Assembly (NCBI RefSeq): GCF_020520425.1
Contig: NC_079492.1
Location: 54,001,042 to 54,065,041, forward strand
Direction: 5' to 3'
DNA length: 64,000 nt
Source of the DNA: Spinacia oleracea
Lineage: Eukaryota > Streptophyta > Magnoliopsida > Caryophyllales > Amaranthaceae
The position numbers and the translations under genes are program-made. Position 1 is the stretch's first letter, and each line of letters begins with the position of its first letter. Below the pieces are notes generated by a model. The model searched no databases. It was not told the DNA's origin and saw only the letters and a list, made by a program, of their open reading frames with translations. This document shows positions 26,113 through 37,747 of the stretch, piece by piece.

Positions 26113-26799
26113 ATTATAACCTGCATTTCTTTTAGTTTCAACAAGATTAGCAGTAGAGGAAGAACGGTCAGTAGATTTTCCCTTGGTTTGGATACGGTTC
26201 TGCTCTTCAATTTTAATGTGGGAAACGAGTTCTTGAAGGGTAAAGTCTTTTTGTTTGTGTTTCATGGAATGGACATGGGTTTGCCAAGAAGGGGGTAATT
26301 TCTCAAGGAGACAATTGGCTTGGAAAAGCTCACAGATTTTCATACCCTCGGCAACAATATCAGCACATAAATGTTCATACTCATGAACTTGACCAAGGAC
26401 AGGCTTATCATCAGTCATACGGAAATTTAACCAACGACTACAAGCATATTTCTTAGTCCCAAAATCATCAGTCCCATACTTGGTTTTCAGAGCATCCCAA
26501 ATTTCCATAGCATTCTTAGACTTACTATAAATCATATAAAGAGAAGCAGTCATGTAATGCAACAACATCCCACGACAAGTTTTGTTATCTTTCTCAAAAT
26601 CCCTAGTGGAATTAGCAGGGGCAGCAAGAGCAGTAAGACAATAATCTACCCCAATTTGACCCAAGAAAAACTCCATCTTATCAGACCACATCTTATAATT
26701 CTTCCCATCGAAAGGATCTAATTTAGACATATCAGGGATAAAAGGGTTGGGAAGCATGGCAGACGTAAAAGGGATAGCAGTAGGGATATTACCAGCCAT
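26113..26799 (-). pseudogene. gag: copia E Gag capsid region
   Basis: Minus-strand frame beginning MAGNIPTAIPFTSAMLPNPF with a UBN2/gag_pre-type capsid (KLDPFDGKNYKMWSDKMEFF, WDALKTKYGTDD, LGQVHEYEHLCADI, ANCLLEKLPPSWQTHVHSMK). It ends in LVETKRNAGYN where the solo LTR interrupts it; the zinc knuckle resumes at 24757. The start is the first Met with a conserved copia context; four upstream codons to another Met look like leader. Confidence 0.8.
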
Positions 26800-26838
26800 T
26801 GAAAAATAAAACACGGAAGAAAAAGTTCAACTTAGATT

Positions 26839-27506
26839 GTAGGAACAATGACTAGTAATGAACGAATAAACTTATCTTTAACCAAGTCGTGGCGTGTATG
26901 AACACTGCCCTAAAGTTGAATTTGCCCCGTTACGTACACACGGCCTCTTGACAATCAACCTCCAGGGTTACACGACATCTATCTCGTTGGTGTAGTACAA
27001 AAAGATAGATTGAAAACGAGATTGAACGTTGCCCAAAAACGAACCAGAGAGTATGTGTTTGAGAGGAAAATTTTCGGAGAGGAGTTAAGTTTATGTGTCT
27101 TTTTTGTGAAAGAGGAAGGCACAATAAATAACGGAAAGCTGAAGAATTATTTCGGGAAGGAAATAAATTAGGTAATCAATTAGAATCAATCAATGACTCA
27201 ATTTACGGAATAAAATCTGTAACCGTTATGGAAAATATTCGGTTACCAAAATAGCCGTTACACAGGACTGATCGGCGGTAAAAAGGGCCCCACCCACACC
27301 TGCGAACGCGCCGCTCGCCCGAGCCCGGCCCGGCCCGGCCCGCGCGCGCGCGCGTGTGCGGTGGCCTAGAGCCTCCTCTCAAGTCTTCTAACAAACCTAT
27401 TAATGAAGTGTGGATATATAAAGTGGGTAATACTCTTGTTTTTTGTCAATGTGGGACAAGCACAATTTTCATTCTTTTGAAGCAAAAACTACCTATATTT
27501 CCAACA
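26839..27506 (-). repeat. probable 5' LTR of copia E
   Basis: On the minus strand the segment runs from TGTTGGAAATATAGG (27506) to TTGTTCCTACA (26839), giving matching inverted ends TGTTGG/CCTACA. It lies between gag of copia E and coding sequence of copia D. It includes a CG-dinucleotide tract (27318-27356), TGTCCCACATTGAC and a TATATA element (27413-27420). The primer-binding site was not recognised and the 3' LTR is outside the window, so the inner border is tentative. Confidence 0.5.
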
Positions 27507-29666
27507 CTTACAAGACACCAATATGTCATCTACATATAGAAGTAAGTAGATGAAGGAACCACTTTCAAGTTCTTGACACAACTATCATAAGAACTCGTTG
27601 TAAATTCATGTTCCAACATGAATGTATCAACCTCTTGTACCATTGTCTTGGTTCTTGCATCAACCCACACAATGACTTCACAAGATGGCATACATGATTT
27701 TCCTTTCCTACTTCCTCAAAACCTTCCGATTGTCTCATGTAGATCTCTTCCTCCAACTCACCGTGAAGGAATGAGATTTTGACATCTAGTTGGTGAAGCT
27801 CCAAGTCTTCAATGGCTACCAAGGCAAGCAACACTCTAATTGAAGAATGCTTCACAATCGGGGAAAGCACATCATGAAATTCAATGCCTTCTCTTTGTGA
27901 AAACCCTTTTGTAACCACTCTTGCCTTGTACACGAATCCTCCAAAATCCGGTGTAGCCTCTTTCTTCTTATGAACCCATTTTCATCCCACAATATTCTTG
28001 CCCTTTGGTGCAAGGCACAAGTTCCAAGTATTGTTCTTCTTCAATGATTCCATTGCTTGCTTCATGGCCATCAAACCATTTTCCGGCATCTTAGAGAGAC
28101 AAGCTTCCTTGTAGGAACAACGATCATCATTGTCGGTCTCTACTTGACTTGCAACAGATAGAGCATATTGTATGTAGTCACATTCCTTAATGTACCTATT
28201 TGGAGGCTTGATTTGCCTCTTGCTCTCTCCACCACAATGGATGTCTTTTGGGCACTTGGTGTAGCATCACGTGGCCTCTTTGGTGAGGGGCCGTCTTCAT
28301 GTTGATGCTCATCAAGATCCACCTCCTCCTTGTTATCACGGGAAGTACATACATCATTATCAATGCAAATCTCCATTCCCGGAGTAATCATACAATTTTC
28401 ACCAAAGGTAATATCCCTTGAAGTTATAACTCTTCTAGTTTTATCACACCATACTCTATAACCCTTAACACCCATCTCATAGCCAACAAAAATACATTTT
28501 CTAGCTCTAGGATCAAGTTTACTTTCAATTTGATGGATATATATAAGATGGACAACCAAATATTTTCAAATTAGAATAATTAACGGGAGTTCCGTACCAT
28601 ACCTATTGAGGTGACTTGAAGTTAAGGGTCGAGTGAGGAGAACGATTCACCAAATAGCAAGCCGTAGAATCACCTTTCGCCTAAAAAGATTTACCCATAT
28701 TTGCTTGTGAGAGCATGCATCTAGCTCTCTCAAGGAGAGTCTTGTACATACGCTCCGCAACCCCATTTTGTTGAGGTCTACCCACACAAGTTCGATGTCG
28801 CACAATAACATTCTTGAGAAAATAACTTGTGAACTTATTTTAAACAAACTCTAGCTAGACCATTGTTGGTTCTCAAAGTCTTGATCTTTCTCTCCGTCTT
28901 CTTTTCAATCACGATCAATACATCAAAGACATCATATTTGTGCTTGAGAAAGAACACCCACACTTTTCTAGAGAAGTCATCAATCATTGTGAGCAAATAG
29001 TTACAACCACCACTTGAGGGAACTCTAGAAGGACCCCACAAATCCAAATGGATATATTCAAGTATCCCTTTGGTGTTGTGTATCGCGGGTTTGAAACTAA
29101 CCCTCTTGTGTTTCCAAACACACAACGCTCACAAAATCCAAGGTTACCAAGCTTCATGATTCGTAACAAACCTTGCTTGCATAGCTCCGACATTCCATGT
29201 TCTCCCATATGACCAAGCCTCATGTGCCATACCTTAGTCTCATTATCATTCAGAATGCCGGTGGAGACGTTTTCCGAGCCAACCATGGGGGAACCTTGTA
29301 TTACATACAAGCTCCCTAATTTGGTACCTTTCATCAACACAATACCTCCTTTCAAAACCTTCAAAACTCCACCTTCCGCTATGCGTCTACACCCATTATT
29401 GTCAAGGGTGCCAAGAGAGATCAAGTTCTTCTTAAGCTCCGGAACATGTCGAACTTTGGTCAAGGTTCTCATAATACCATCAAACATCTTGATCGAAATC
29501 GTCCCAATACCAATCACCTTACAAGTAGCATTGTTACCCATGGTGACATTACCTCCATTATACTCCTGATAGAAGCTAAATAGATCCTTGTGGGGGGCCA
29601 TATGAAAAAAGCAACGCGAATCCAAAATCCACTCATCCTTTCCTTGTTTCTTCCAAGTGTGACAAC
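27507..29666 (-). pseudogene. pol: decayed Ty1/copia element D, protease to RT
   Basis: Minus-strand coding relics in order: protease (WILDSRCFFHMAPHKDLF, 29630-29570), gag_pre-integrase (WHMRLGHMGEHGM ... LGFCERCVFG), integrase core (YIHLDLWGPSRV, IDDFSRKVWVFFLKHK), an integrase C-terminal region (RKCIFVGYEMGVKGYRVW) and RT (KARVVTKGFSQREGIEF, HQLDVKISFLHGELEEEIYM, near-YVDD at 27520-27540). Several frameshifts and stops separate the pieces. Two active-site changes are visible: the protease reads DSR where DSG is expected, and the integrase reads LRTNNG where LRTDNG is expected. Copia E truncates it at 27507 and the hAT element at 29666. Confidence 0.85.
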
Positions 29667-30359
29667 TAGGGGTGAGCACAACAGGGTACTTTGTTGAATT
29701 TTCATTACCCGGAACTGAAACATATTCCAACCGGTTCCTAACTTTGTTACCCGGAACCGGAACATGTTGTAACAGGTTCCTGAAATTGAGAACCAAAATC
29801 AAAACATGTGGTTCCTATTCCGGTTCCGGGTACCTTGTTATTATAGACTTAATCAAAATTTATACCCCGATTCCATGTATTCGGGAACGCTACTATTAAA
29901 ATACTACTGCTCACAAACACATTGCATAAATAACAAAGTCAAACCAACATAATAGTTGTCTGGCATCTTAAATACCAATATTTAAATTACCAAACACAAA
30001 CTCTCAACAAATTCAATTATCTAACAACAATGTAGTCACTGCCTCCATACACTCATTGTTGAATTGCTTGTTGCTCGTATATAAGCTCCTCTCATTTTGA
30101 TAACCCATGAAGACAAATCTTTTGATACCTTCCTATAACAAAGAAAATTACACTATTAGTACATTTAAAGTATTTAACCATGTAGTAAGATAACAATTAC
30201 ACACAAAAACAACAAACTAACAATTTATTTGGTAACACTTACCTTAACAGAAATACCCTCAGTAATTATTGCCAACAACATCATTAACTTGATTGATACA
30301 ACTATCACTCAATCTGGGGGAAAAAATCATTAAATTATTATTCAACCCAATATTAATAC
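29667..30359. repeat. hAT left terminal and subterminal region
   Basis: TIR TAGGGGTGAGC (29667-29677), then alternating ACCCGGAAC, GGTTCC and AACATGTT words to about 29830. The rest to 30359 is AT-rich and without a gene; it includes the probable 3' end of the hAT transcription unit. Confidence 0.75.
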
Positions 30360-31071
30360 ATAGAAAAGGAAATTCAAAGTGTTATCTTCTTCATATATCT
30401 CAACATCATCCATCAATTGCTCAATATCCACACATATGTCAGATGCTCTTAACCAATCTTGAGAACAAATAAAAAATTCAACAGTTGTTGCACCTAAATT
30501 ACTCCAAAATTGATCAGCGCCCGACCCGATGTACTAAACGTAGACTCAATTGAAACAGTAGAGACAGGGATAACAAGAATATCCTTTGCAATCATTGCCA
30601 ACACCTTATATGTATCACTCTTAAGACTCCACCATTTCAAAATATCAAAAGATTCATCATCTCTTTTTTCAAGAGTTGCTTCAAGATACAAATCTAACTC
30701 GGATTTTCCACTAACATCATCAACTTTTTCTTCTTCAAATTCATCATACAAATGTTTCAAGTTTGCATTGTCCACCCCCTCTTGATCACTACCATCAACA
30801 TTCAAGGAGGAAGTTGAACAATGAACCTTAACTTGTGAATTAGAAGATGTAAAATACGAGGCATATAAACGATGTAACACATTAATTATATTATTATATG
30901 AATCATCCACCTTTTGAGAGTCAAGAGGATAAAGTTTCTTAAGAGAAAACTTCAAAAACTTCAACTTGAAACGTGGATAAAAAATAACAGCAATTAACAC
31001 CATGACATTTGTTTTTCCCACATCCCCATAATACTTGTCAAATTTCTCTCTCATTTGAGGACTCATAAATA
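30360..31071 (-). pseudogene. hAT transposase C-terminal part (dimerisation domain)
   Basis: Minus-strand frame starting at the copia C LTR border. It contains the DUF4413-like block (MREKFDKYYGDVGKTNVMVL, FYPRFKLKF) and the hAT C-terminal dimerisation motif (ELDLYLEATLEK, FDILKWWSLKS, YKVLAMIAKDILVIPVSTV, SIESTFSTSGRAL). A one-base frameshift near 30520 displaces the conserved tail, which continues in another frame as GATTVEFFICSQDWL to about 30440. It matches the N-terminal part found at 50505-51020; the RNase H-like catalytic core between them is absent from the window. Confidence 0.88.
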
Positions 31072-32153
31072 TGTTAGGTTATGAATAATACAATAATAAA
31101 TTCATGCGGAAAAACCATGAAGCCATAATCCAAATTAATTGCCACATAGTCAATTAGCATAATTTAGGTTACATACAATGTGATGCGTGCCTTCCCTAGC
31201 TGCTCCCGAACCGAAAAAGAACAAGTCTTTAGAGCCTCAAACGTTGCCCCTCCGTAGAAAGTCCACAACACGTTTGGATCCGCCTTAGGTTTAACCAACT
31301 AGGATTTTACTTATGGTTGTGTATTCGGGTTAGGCTATATTATGTTCTCCCTTGAACACAATGTAAGTAAAGAATATGATTTTCAATGTATCTCTATTAT
31401 ATAAGCCAGCTCCTGAGGTTGTTTTTGTAAATTAACTTTTCGTGTCCCCCATTAATTTTACAGAAATACCCTCCTGATGTTTGTATGCCAGTAAAAGGTT
31501 ATTTGACTGGCTTAATAAAACGCCCAAAACCGTTTACCAGGGCCCATAGGTTGAACAATTGAATGCACTACTTAAATTAGGGCTGATTGATTACTTAAAT
31601 CAGGAAATCAAATAAACATTAGGAAAGAAATTATTACACATTATTACAAATTATTACAGCTTATTCTAATTGCCAAATTAAAACAGATTTACATAGTAAA
31701 ACGAAAAAACAGTCCAAAAAATCTCCAAAATCTCCAAAGAAAAAAAAAACTCCAAAAACAAGAACCGGAAAACAACGTTCTACAACACTGATTCTCAGAA
31801 GAAGAAGAAGAATCATTTGCAACGTTAGATTCTCAGAAGAACCATATCATCGTTCTTGAAGTCGTTACCATACAAGTAAGTATACTTTTCACGAATCCTT
31901 GCAAGAAACAATAAAAATAATAACACCTTCAGTATAGATTCGTGAATATTAATGCATAACCAACAAGGATAAGGCCATTAAAATTGTAATATGCATAAAA
32001 TACATGGAATATAGTATGCATAACAGAAATTAAACAACTTAAATTAATAATGATTCGTGAATTTGTATGCATAAACAAATTTTCTTTTTAAAGATTGTTG
32101 CTATGTAAATTAAATCGGTCTAACTTATATAATTTCTTTAATTTATTTTGCAG

Positions 32154-32559
32154 ATTTGAAAATACAAGGTATGCAATTTTCATGCTTTTATGAATTTCAA
32201 TTAATTATTTCATATTTTAATCCATGCTTTGAATTAAACAATCTCTTATTTTTTTTATGTTAAAATCATGTTTTTTAGAAAATAATACACATTTTAATTC
32301 ATGTTTGTTTAATCTCTTATTACAGATTTCAAAGTACAAGGTATGTAACTTTCACGCTTTTATGAATTTAAATTAATTATTTCAAATTTTAATTCACGCT
32401 TTTAATTAAATAATCTTTTATATTTTTTTAAGGTTTATAGGGTTTTTGAGAGAATTATGAATCTCTTATGTTTCTGTTTATAATATTTCTGTCATTAGAA
32501 TTAAATCGGTCTAACTTATATAATTTCGTTAATTTATTTTGCAGATTTGAAAATACAAG
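32154..32559 (+). repeat. triplicated micro-exon-like cassette in the Helitron
   Basis: Three copies of a 15-base segment (ATTTGAAAATACAAG, or ATTTCAAAGTACAAG in the second) at 32154-32168, 32326-32340 and 32545-32559. Each is preceded by a pyrimidine-rich (T/A)(T/G)(C/A)CAG-like acceptor and followed by GTATG. The flanking about 90 bases (CATGCTTTTATGAATTT..., AATTAATTATTTCA) are repeated too. The layout suggests a captured intron/micro-exon unit that was duplicated twice; a fourth related acceptor (GCAGATTTGAAG) is at 32863. Confidence 0.6.
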
Positions 32560-33504
32560 GTATGTAAGTTTCATGCTTTTATGAGTTTCAATTAACTTTC
32601 ATGCTTCTATTAAAAATTATTTCAAATTTTAATTGCAGATTAAAATCTGCAAAATATAAATTATTTCAAATTGAATCTGCAATATGAAATTGCAGATTAT
32701 AAATTGTTTCAAATTTTAATTCATGCTTTTAATTAAATAATCTCTTATATTTTTTATGTTAAAATCATGTTTGGGAGAATTACGAATTTCTGTTTACATT
32801 TGTGAGATTTGTGTCATTACAATTATGAATCAGAAAATAATTGACTTGAATTGGTTTTTATGCAGATTTGAAGTTGAGTTAAAAGTTCATAACGAGATCA
32901 AATAACGAACAACATACGGTATGTGCCAATCAAACAAAAATAATAGTAATAGCCATGCTTTTAAACTAATTTAATTAATTATTTCAGATTTGAATTCATG
33001 CTGATAAATCGACTCCTAATTTAATTAATTAAATCGTCTCTTATTTTATTTTAATTACTTTAATTACTTGAAAAAAATCGGTTCATTACAAAGTATTTGC
33101 TTAATAATTAGTTTTCAACATTATTTCAGATTACTTGATTAGTTTTTAAATTAATAAAAGTAATTATTGTTGATTAAAAGCGAATAATTTACATTGGTGA
33201 TATAATTTGTTGATATCCTCAAATTGGGATCAATTTCAAAAAAGAAATGATCTCTATTACTTAATGAAGACCCGCCCTCCACCCACTCCTTAGTTAACAC
33301 ACTAAAAATTGGAGAAAACCCCTAATTATAATAACAATCACCCAGAAAAAGTCATTAGAAATTGAACAAGGAAATTAATACCAGAAAAAAAAATTCAACA
33401 TCAACCCAGTAATCACCAAATATAAGGGTATAAATTACATATTTTGAAACCCTACTTTTATCAATTACCAGAAGGAAATTGTTCAAGAACGGTCGAAGCT
33501 CCCA

Positions 33505-33921
33505 ATGAATGGTAAATTGTTTCATGTGCATTGTAGTAGTGATATCATAAGCCGTATGGTTAAGAAAGGATCCGAGGAGATTGATGAAATCATTGACAAA
33601 GTTAAATTGTTAGGTGGGTCCAAATCACCGCCTTTATGGAATCTTACAAGCTCTAAGCTTTCAGATGCCTTTACAAAATTTTCTAAGAAGGAACGGGAAA
33701 ATATCAGGAACATTTGCAAAAGTGCAGACAAAATTTATGAAAGCCAAAATCAAATAAAAAACCTCAAATCCCCAAATTGGAATCAATTTCAGCCAAGAAA
33801 CCCTCAATTTTCAAACACCCAGAAGCTAAAATCAACTAATAATCTCAAATCCCGAATTAGAAATGAATCCCTCATGAAACCCAACTACCTCGATGACCGA
33901 GAACCCAAAACAAAACAATAA
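33505..33921 (+). CDS. hypothetical 138-aa ORF in the Helitron
   Basis: Starts MNGKLFHVHC; the middle is Lys/Ser/Glu-rich and predicted helical (SKLSDAFTKFSKKERENIRN), and the tail is Asn/Gln/Lys-rich. The tail lies in sequence that recurs as short degenerate phrases (CCTCAAATTGGGATCAATTTC) up- and downstream, so at least that part may not be protein-coding by descent. I do not recognise the family. It could be a captured exon or a chance frame. Confidence 0.25.
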   Translation: MNGKLFHVHCSSDIISRMVKKGSEEIDEIIDKVKLLGGSKSPPLWNLTSSKLSDAFTKFSKKERENIRNICKSADKIYESQNQIKNLKSPNWNQFQPRNPQFSNTQKLKSTNNLKSRIRNESLMKPNYLDDREPKTKQ

Positions 33922-34084
33922 CCTAATATCCTCACATTGGGTTCAATTTCAAACATGAAACCCTAATAAATCGAATAACCCAATTTCAAACAAAAAAATA
34001 AATTTCAGATTGTGAAATTTCGAAAATAAAAGAGACAGATAAAACGAAATCATTAAACCATCATTAAATATCAAGCAAATCAGA

Positions 34085-34800
34085 TTATGGTACTTATCGC
34101 CTCGCAAATCGCCTCGGATAGAGCTTAGGCCAGCGCCTCGCGCCCCTCGAAGAGCGCCTCGCGCGCCTCACCACCGCTCCTGGACCTCTCTCTCCAACCC
34201 ATGGAGGGACACAACATGCAAATCAAAACTGTAAATAAATTAGTTGACAAATAACTAAGACAACGAAATAAAACTAAAATTATGCAACAAATATTCTGCA
34301 TTAACTAAATACCGATTAAAAAATACTCTTTCTTTTCCACATTCTCTCAATTTCTACTGTATTTTCCAAAATCTCTATTTTTTCGATTAAAAACCCCACC
34401 AAGAATTTTCACAAAAACACAAACTACATCAACAAGAAGCCGCACCATATTCACAAAATCCCAATCTTATTAACTCTCAACAAAATTGATTAATTAAACA
34501 GGAAAAAATTTCAAATTCACAAGTAAAAAACATGCAGAATAATTCAACTGGGATAAAATTCAACTATACATCATATAAAACTTACACAAAACAAATCAAG
34601 GTCCATAAAATCGAACAAATCTACAACAAAATAAATCAAAATTTTAAAATTATAGTAAACCGACACATGCATTTTTTCAGACCAATACAACCTCACACCT
34701 TCTAAGAAAGTACCTGGACTTACTCACATCCTCGCCTCGCCTCGCCCAGCGCCTCGCCCGCCTTGCCTCGCCTCGCCTTCCGCCTTTGCTTCTTCCTCTC
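34085..34800. repeat. GCCTC-rich islands in the Helitron
   Basis: Two short GC-rich islands, 34095-34180 and 34725-34790, are built of CGCCTCG and GCCTCGCC words within otherwise AT-rich sequence. Between them is AT-rich non-coding DNA. Function unknown. Confidence 0.6.
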
Positions 34801-36046
34801 CAATCCGTATAATTTCAGGACATGCAAACCAAAAATTCCAAAAATAATTAGGTCTTAAACAAAAACAACAGAAATACGATAAATCAATATCAAAACAACA
34901 AGATCTGGAAATTTAGAAGGAAATAAAGCAAAAAAAATCATTAGAATTCACAAGAAATAAAAAGACGAAGAGATATATCTACGCACTCACCATTTGTTGA
35001 ACAGATCTGAAATATGCATGAGTGTTATCGCCATTTTGGCTCAGATCTTCTTCAAAGTAGTTGGAAATGAGGTGAGTTAGATAAGAGGTGAGACAAAGGA
35101 GGGATCATCTCAATTTTTGAGATGGAAAGTGCGGTGAAGATATTTGAGATGGAAAGTGCGGCGAAACGAGAGGGGAGATGGAGAGTTTCGCCATAGTTTG
35201 AGAGAAAAGAAGGAGATCACCAAAATGAGGGGAGAGAAAGGATAAAGAAACAAAAGGAAATAGGGTTAGATGCCACAACGGCGGTATGAGGAGAGAGAAA
35301 TAAGATATAGGAAGATTATGAACAAAAGGAAATAGGCCCTTCAAGCCTTATGAATTAAACGGAAATTAAGAAACTGGGCTCAGTCAATAAAATGGGCCCA
35401 CTTTCTAAACTTGCTTAAAACGAAAATTATAATCTCTATTGTACTTAAAAGCTGAAATTAACAATTAAATGAAATCTAATTTTTACTGCATAATAACCAT
35501 AAAAAGCATCAAAGGTCCAAATATATAATCTATTTTAAATTAAAATTTTATTTTTAGAGGAAAGATAAACAAAAAGCATCAAAATTAATTATTGATCTAT
35601 TTTAAATTAAAACTTTCATTTAGCGTAAAAGAGAAACAAAAAACATCAAAAGTCCAAATATTTAAATCTATTTTAAGTTAAAGCTTTCATTTTAGTAGAA
35701 AAGAAAAGCAAAAAGGCATCAAAAAAACATTTACTTTATTTTATATTTTAAATTAAAATTTTCGTTTTAGCGGAAAAGAAAATGTCGACTTTAATCTAAA
35801 TAAAACCTTCAAATAATCTTTTTTTTAAAAAAAATAGTGAATAAGTGCATTATCCACTCTCCAACATAATTATTACAACATTTTTGGTTTTTAAATTATT
35901 AATAATATTCCGCATGCATCGCTATTGCAAGTGAAATTAAATATATTTTTTTCACACCGCATATAACTTACATTATTCACTCTCTATTATAATCCGTATA
36001 ACATTTAATTGTGGTTTTTAATTTACGAGTTTGTTATTGATTTTGT

Positions 36047-36253
36047 ATGGATATTATGACAGAGTCAGTAACCGGGCGACAACAACTTGATTCACTAACC
36101 TCGAGAGGCGGACGTCTATTCCAACAGTTTTTTGTAGATAACTGTGTCAAAATGCAAGCCAATAATTTGAGGTGGATTGCACTCAACCAAGATAAGATAC
36201 GTGATGTATACAAGGGTTTAGAAGATTCTTTAAATGTTAGAAAGCATAACTGA
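36047..36253 (+). pseudogene. Helitron Rep/helicase protein remnant
   Basis: The 68-codon frame contains GGRLFQQFFVDNCVKMQANN, LRWIALNQDKIRD and YKGLEDSLNV. This is the conserved block of the Helitron_like_N region of plant Helitron proteins (usually GRLxQQYxVDxYVKIExxRL, NQxxIRAxLYxGLxDAL). It lies 330 bases from the 3' terminus in the element's own orientation. Everything else of the about 1,500-residue protein is missing, so an autonomous ancestor suffered a large internal replacement. Confidence 0.75.
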
Positions 36254-36559
36254 GATTCAGATTTTTTTTCGTTGAGATATGTTAGTTGTAACAAAATAAT
36301 TTTAACTTTAATTCATACTTTCGCACACATCGCGTGAATATAAGATTAGGATTTGATAATGTTGCGTATGTTCTTTATATTGTGCTAATATGTTTTTTTC
36401 TTAACTTTTTAACCATGCATTTGTGATGAAATCTTCCAATAGGTATTAAACCATTGGTTAAAAAAGCTGTCTGAAGAAAACTATAGAGATAGTCATTCTA
36501 CGATCATAAATATTGATTTATTAATGTTGGTTTACATTTACATGCATTCTAAACTTCAC

Positions 36560-36586
36560 GCACGCATCGCGTGCATAAAATACTAG
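36560..36586 (+). terminator. Helitron 3' hairpin and CTAG end
   Basis: Perfect 6-bp stem GCACGC/GCGTGC with loop ATC (36560-36574), spacer ATAAAATA, then CTAG. In rolling-circle transposition this hairpin is thought to mark the end of the transferred strand. A decayed look-alike (CGCACACATCGCGTG) lies at about 36323-36337. Confidence 0.85.
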
Positions 36587-37747
36587 TATAATTATGAGGG
36601 CCCAGCCTCATATTTATAGGGTAGAAAATAAGGAATTTGAGTCTTACTAGGAAAAGAATTACCAACCCTAATAGGATTGAAATTCTTATCCAATTAGAAT
36701 TGTAACATTAATTAAACTCTTAATCATACCAATTCTAGTAGGAATATGAATACTTAATCCCAAAGTTACTTGGAAACTAAGTAATCAGAATTTTCTTGGA
36801 GCCCAAGACGAAGCAACCAACGCAGCCATAATGGGCCATGCTGGTGCAAGTGCCTGCCTAGGCCCAACCGCAGCCGCAGCTGGCCATAGGCCCAGCGCGC
36901 TGCAGCCTTGCCTTGGCGGCCATGCTGCTTGCTTGGCGGGCTGCATCGCTGCTGCTGCCTTGCTTGCTTGGCGGGCTGCTATGCTGCTGCTGCCTTGCTT
37001 GCTTGGCGCGTCCCATAGTGCTTCCAGGCCCATCGGCTGGGCACTGGCGCTGGGCTTCGTGCTCAGTGATATGCGCTTGCCCTTTGCTTGTCGAGCGATG
37101 GGCCGGCTCGCTTGCCGGCTTGTCGCTCGTCGAGCTTCCGATTCGTTTTCCGATTCCGAAATCCATTTCCGTTTCGAACAAATATTTACGTTTCAGTTAA
37201 TATTTCCGATTCCGGAAATAATTTCCTTTTCGACAATATTTCCGATTCCGGTAATATTTCCGTTTCCGGCAATATTTCCGATTCCGGCAATATTTCTATT
37301 TCCGATAATATTTTCCTATATGAACCATGTTTCCGATCCGGAAACTTCTATGACTTGGATAATATTTATATTTTCCTTATGAACCATATTTCCGTTTTCG
37401 GCAATATCATCATTACCGGAGTATTCTTTATTTTGCCTTTTGACGATTTCAGCTTCCACTGGAACCGAGATCCGTCGTTTCCGAATGATCATAAATGGAG
37501 TACTTAATGAATAATATATTCACTTAAATACTTGATCCGTTCATGTACTATATGTGTGACCTTATGGGTTCAGTCAAGAGTAAGTTATGGATTAATATTA
37601 TTATTTCCAGTTGAATTGAAGCAGCCTCTAGCTAGGCATTCAGTTCACTTGCACTCACTGAATTATTAACTTGTTAATTAATACTGAACCGCATTTATTA
37701 GACTTAGCATTAAATGCATACTTTGTCCAAGGGCATTATTTCCTTCA

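Larger units (their letters stand above)
22160..27506 (-). mobile_element. Ty1/copia element E (minus strand), 5' two-thirds
   Basis: Minus-strand copia with gag (26799-26113), protease, integrase and RT coding (24757-22160), and a probable 5' LTR at 26839-27506. Its remaining RT/RNase H and 3' LTR lie left of copia A and the CACTA, outside the window. A solo LTR (24758-26112) splits gag between the capsid and the zinc knuckle. Copia E is inserted in copia D at the RT YVDD region. Confidence 0.85.
31391..36586 (+). mobile_element. non-autonomous Helitron, 5.2 kb
   Basis: The 5' end TCTCTATTATATAAG follows host A (31390). The 3' end has a perfect hairpin GCACGC-ATC-GCGTGC (36560-36574), an 8-base spacer and CTAG (36583-36586), followed by host T (36587). 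Removing 31391-36586 rejoins the copia C LTR at an AT dinucleotide, the Helitron target. A remnant of Helitron Rep/helicase coding lies near the 3' end in the same orientation (36047-36253). No TSD is expected. The body is AT-rich with two GCCTC-rich islands. Confidence 0.85.
31072..37747 (-). repeat. copia C 3' LTR, interrupted by a Helitron
   Basis: Left part 31072-31390 and right part 36587-37747 together give about 1.48 kb matching the family LTR in reverse. The right part has the GC-rich block (~36830-37130), the TTCCG array (~37140-37420) and ends TTTCCTTCA at 37747. The break lies upstream of the LTR TATA-like segment (TATTTATAGGG, ~36610). Confidence 0.85.

Noticed and set aside
29659..29666. 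GTGACAAC as an 8-bp hAT duplication paired with ATGTCTAG at 52105-52112
   Set aside because: At most half of the positions agree in either orientation, so no TSD is claimed.
35105..35344. Minus-strand hydrophobic frame in the Helitron
   Set aside because: Simple Pro/Ser/Phe composition with internal repeats (SPHFPSQ); no conserved family and AT-rich context.
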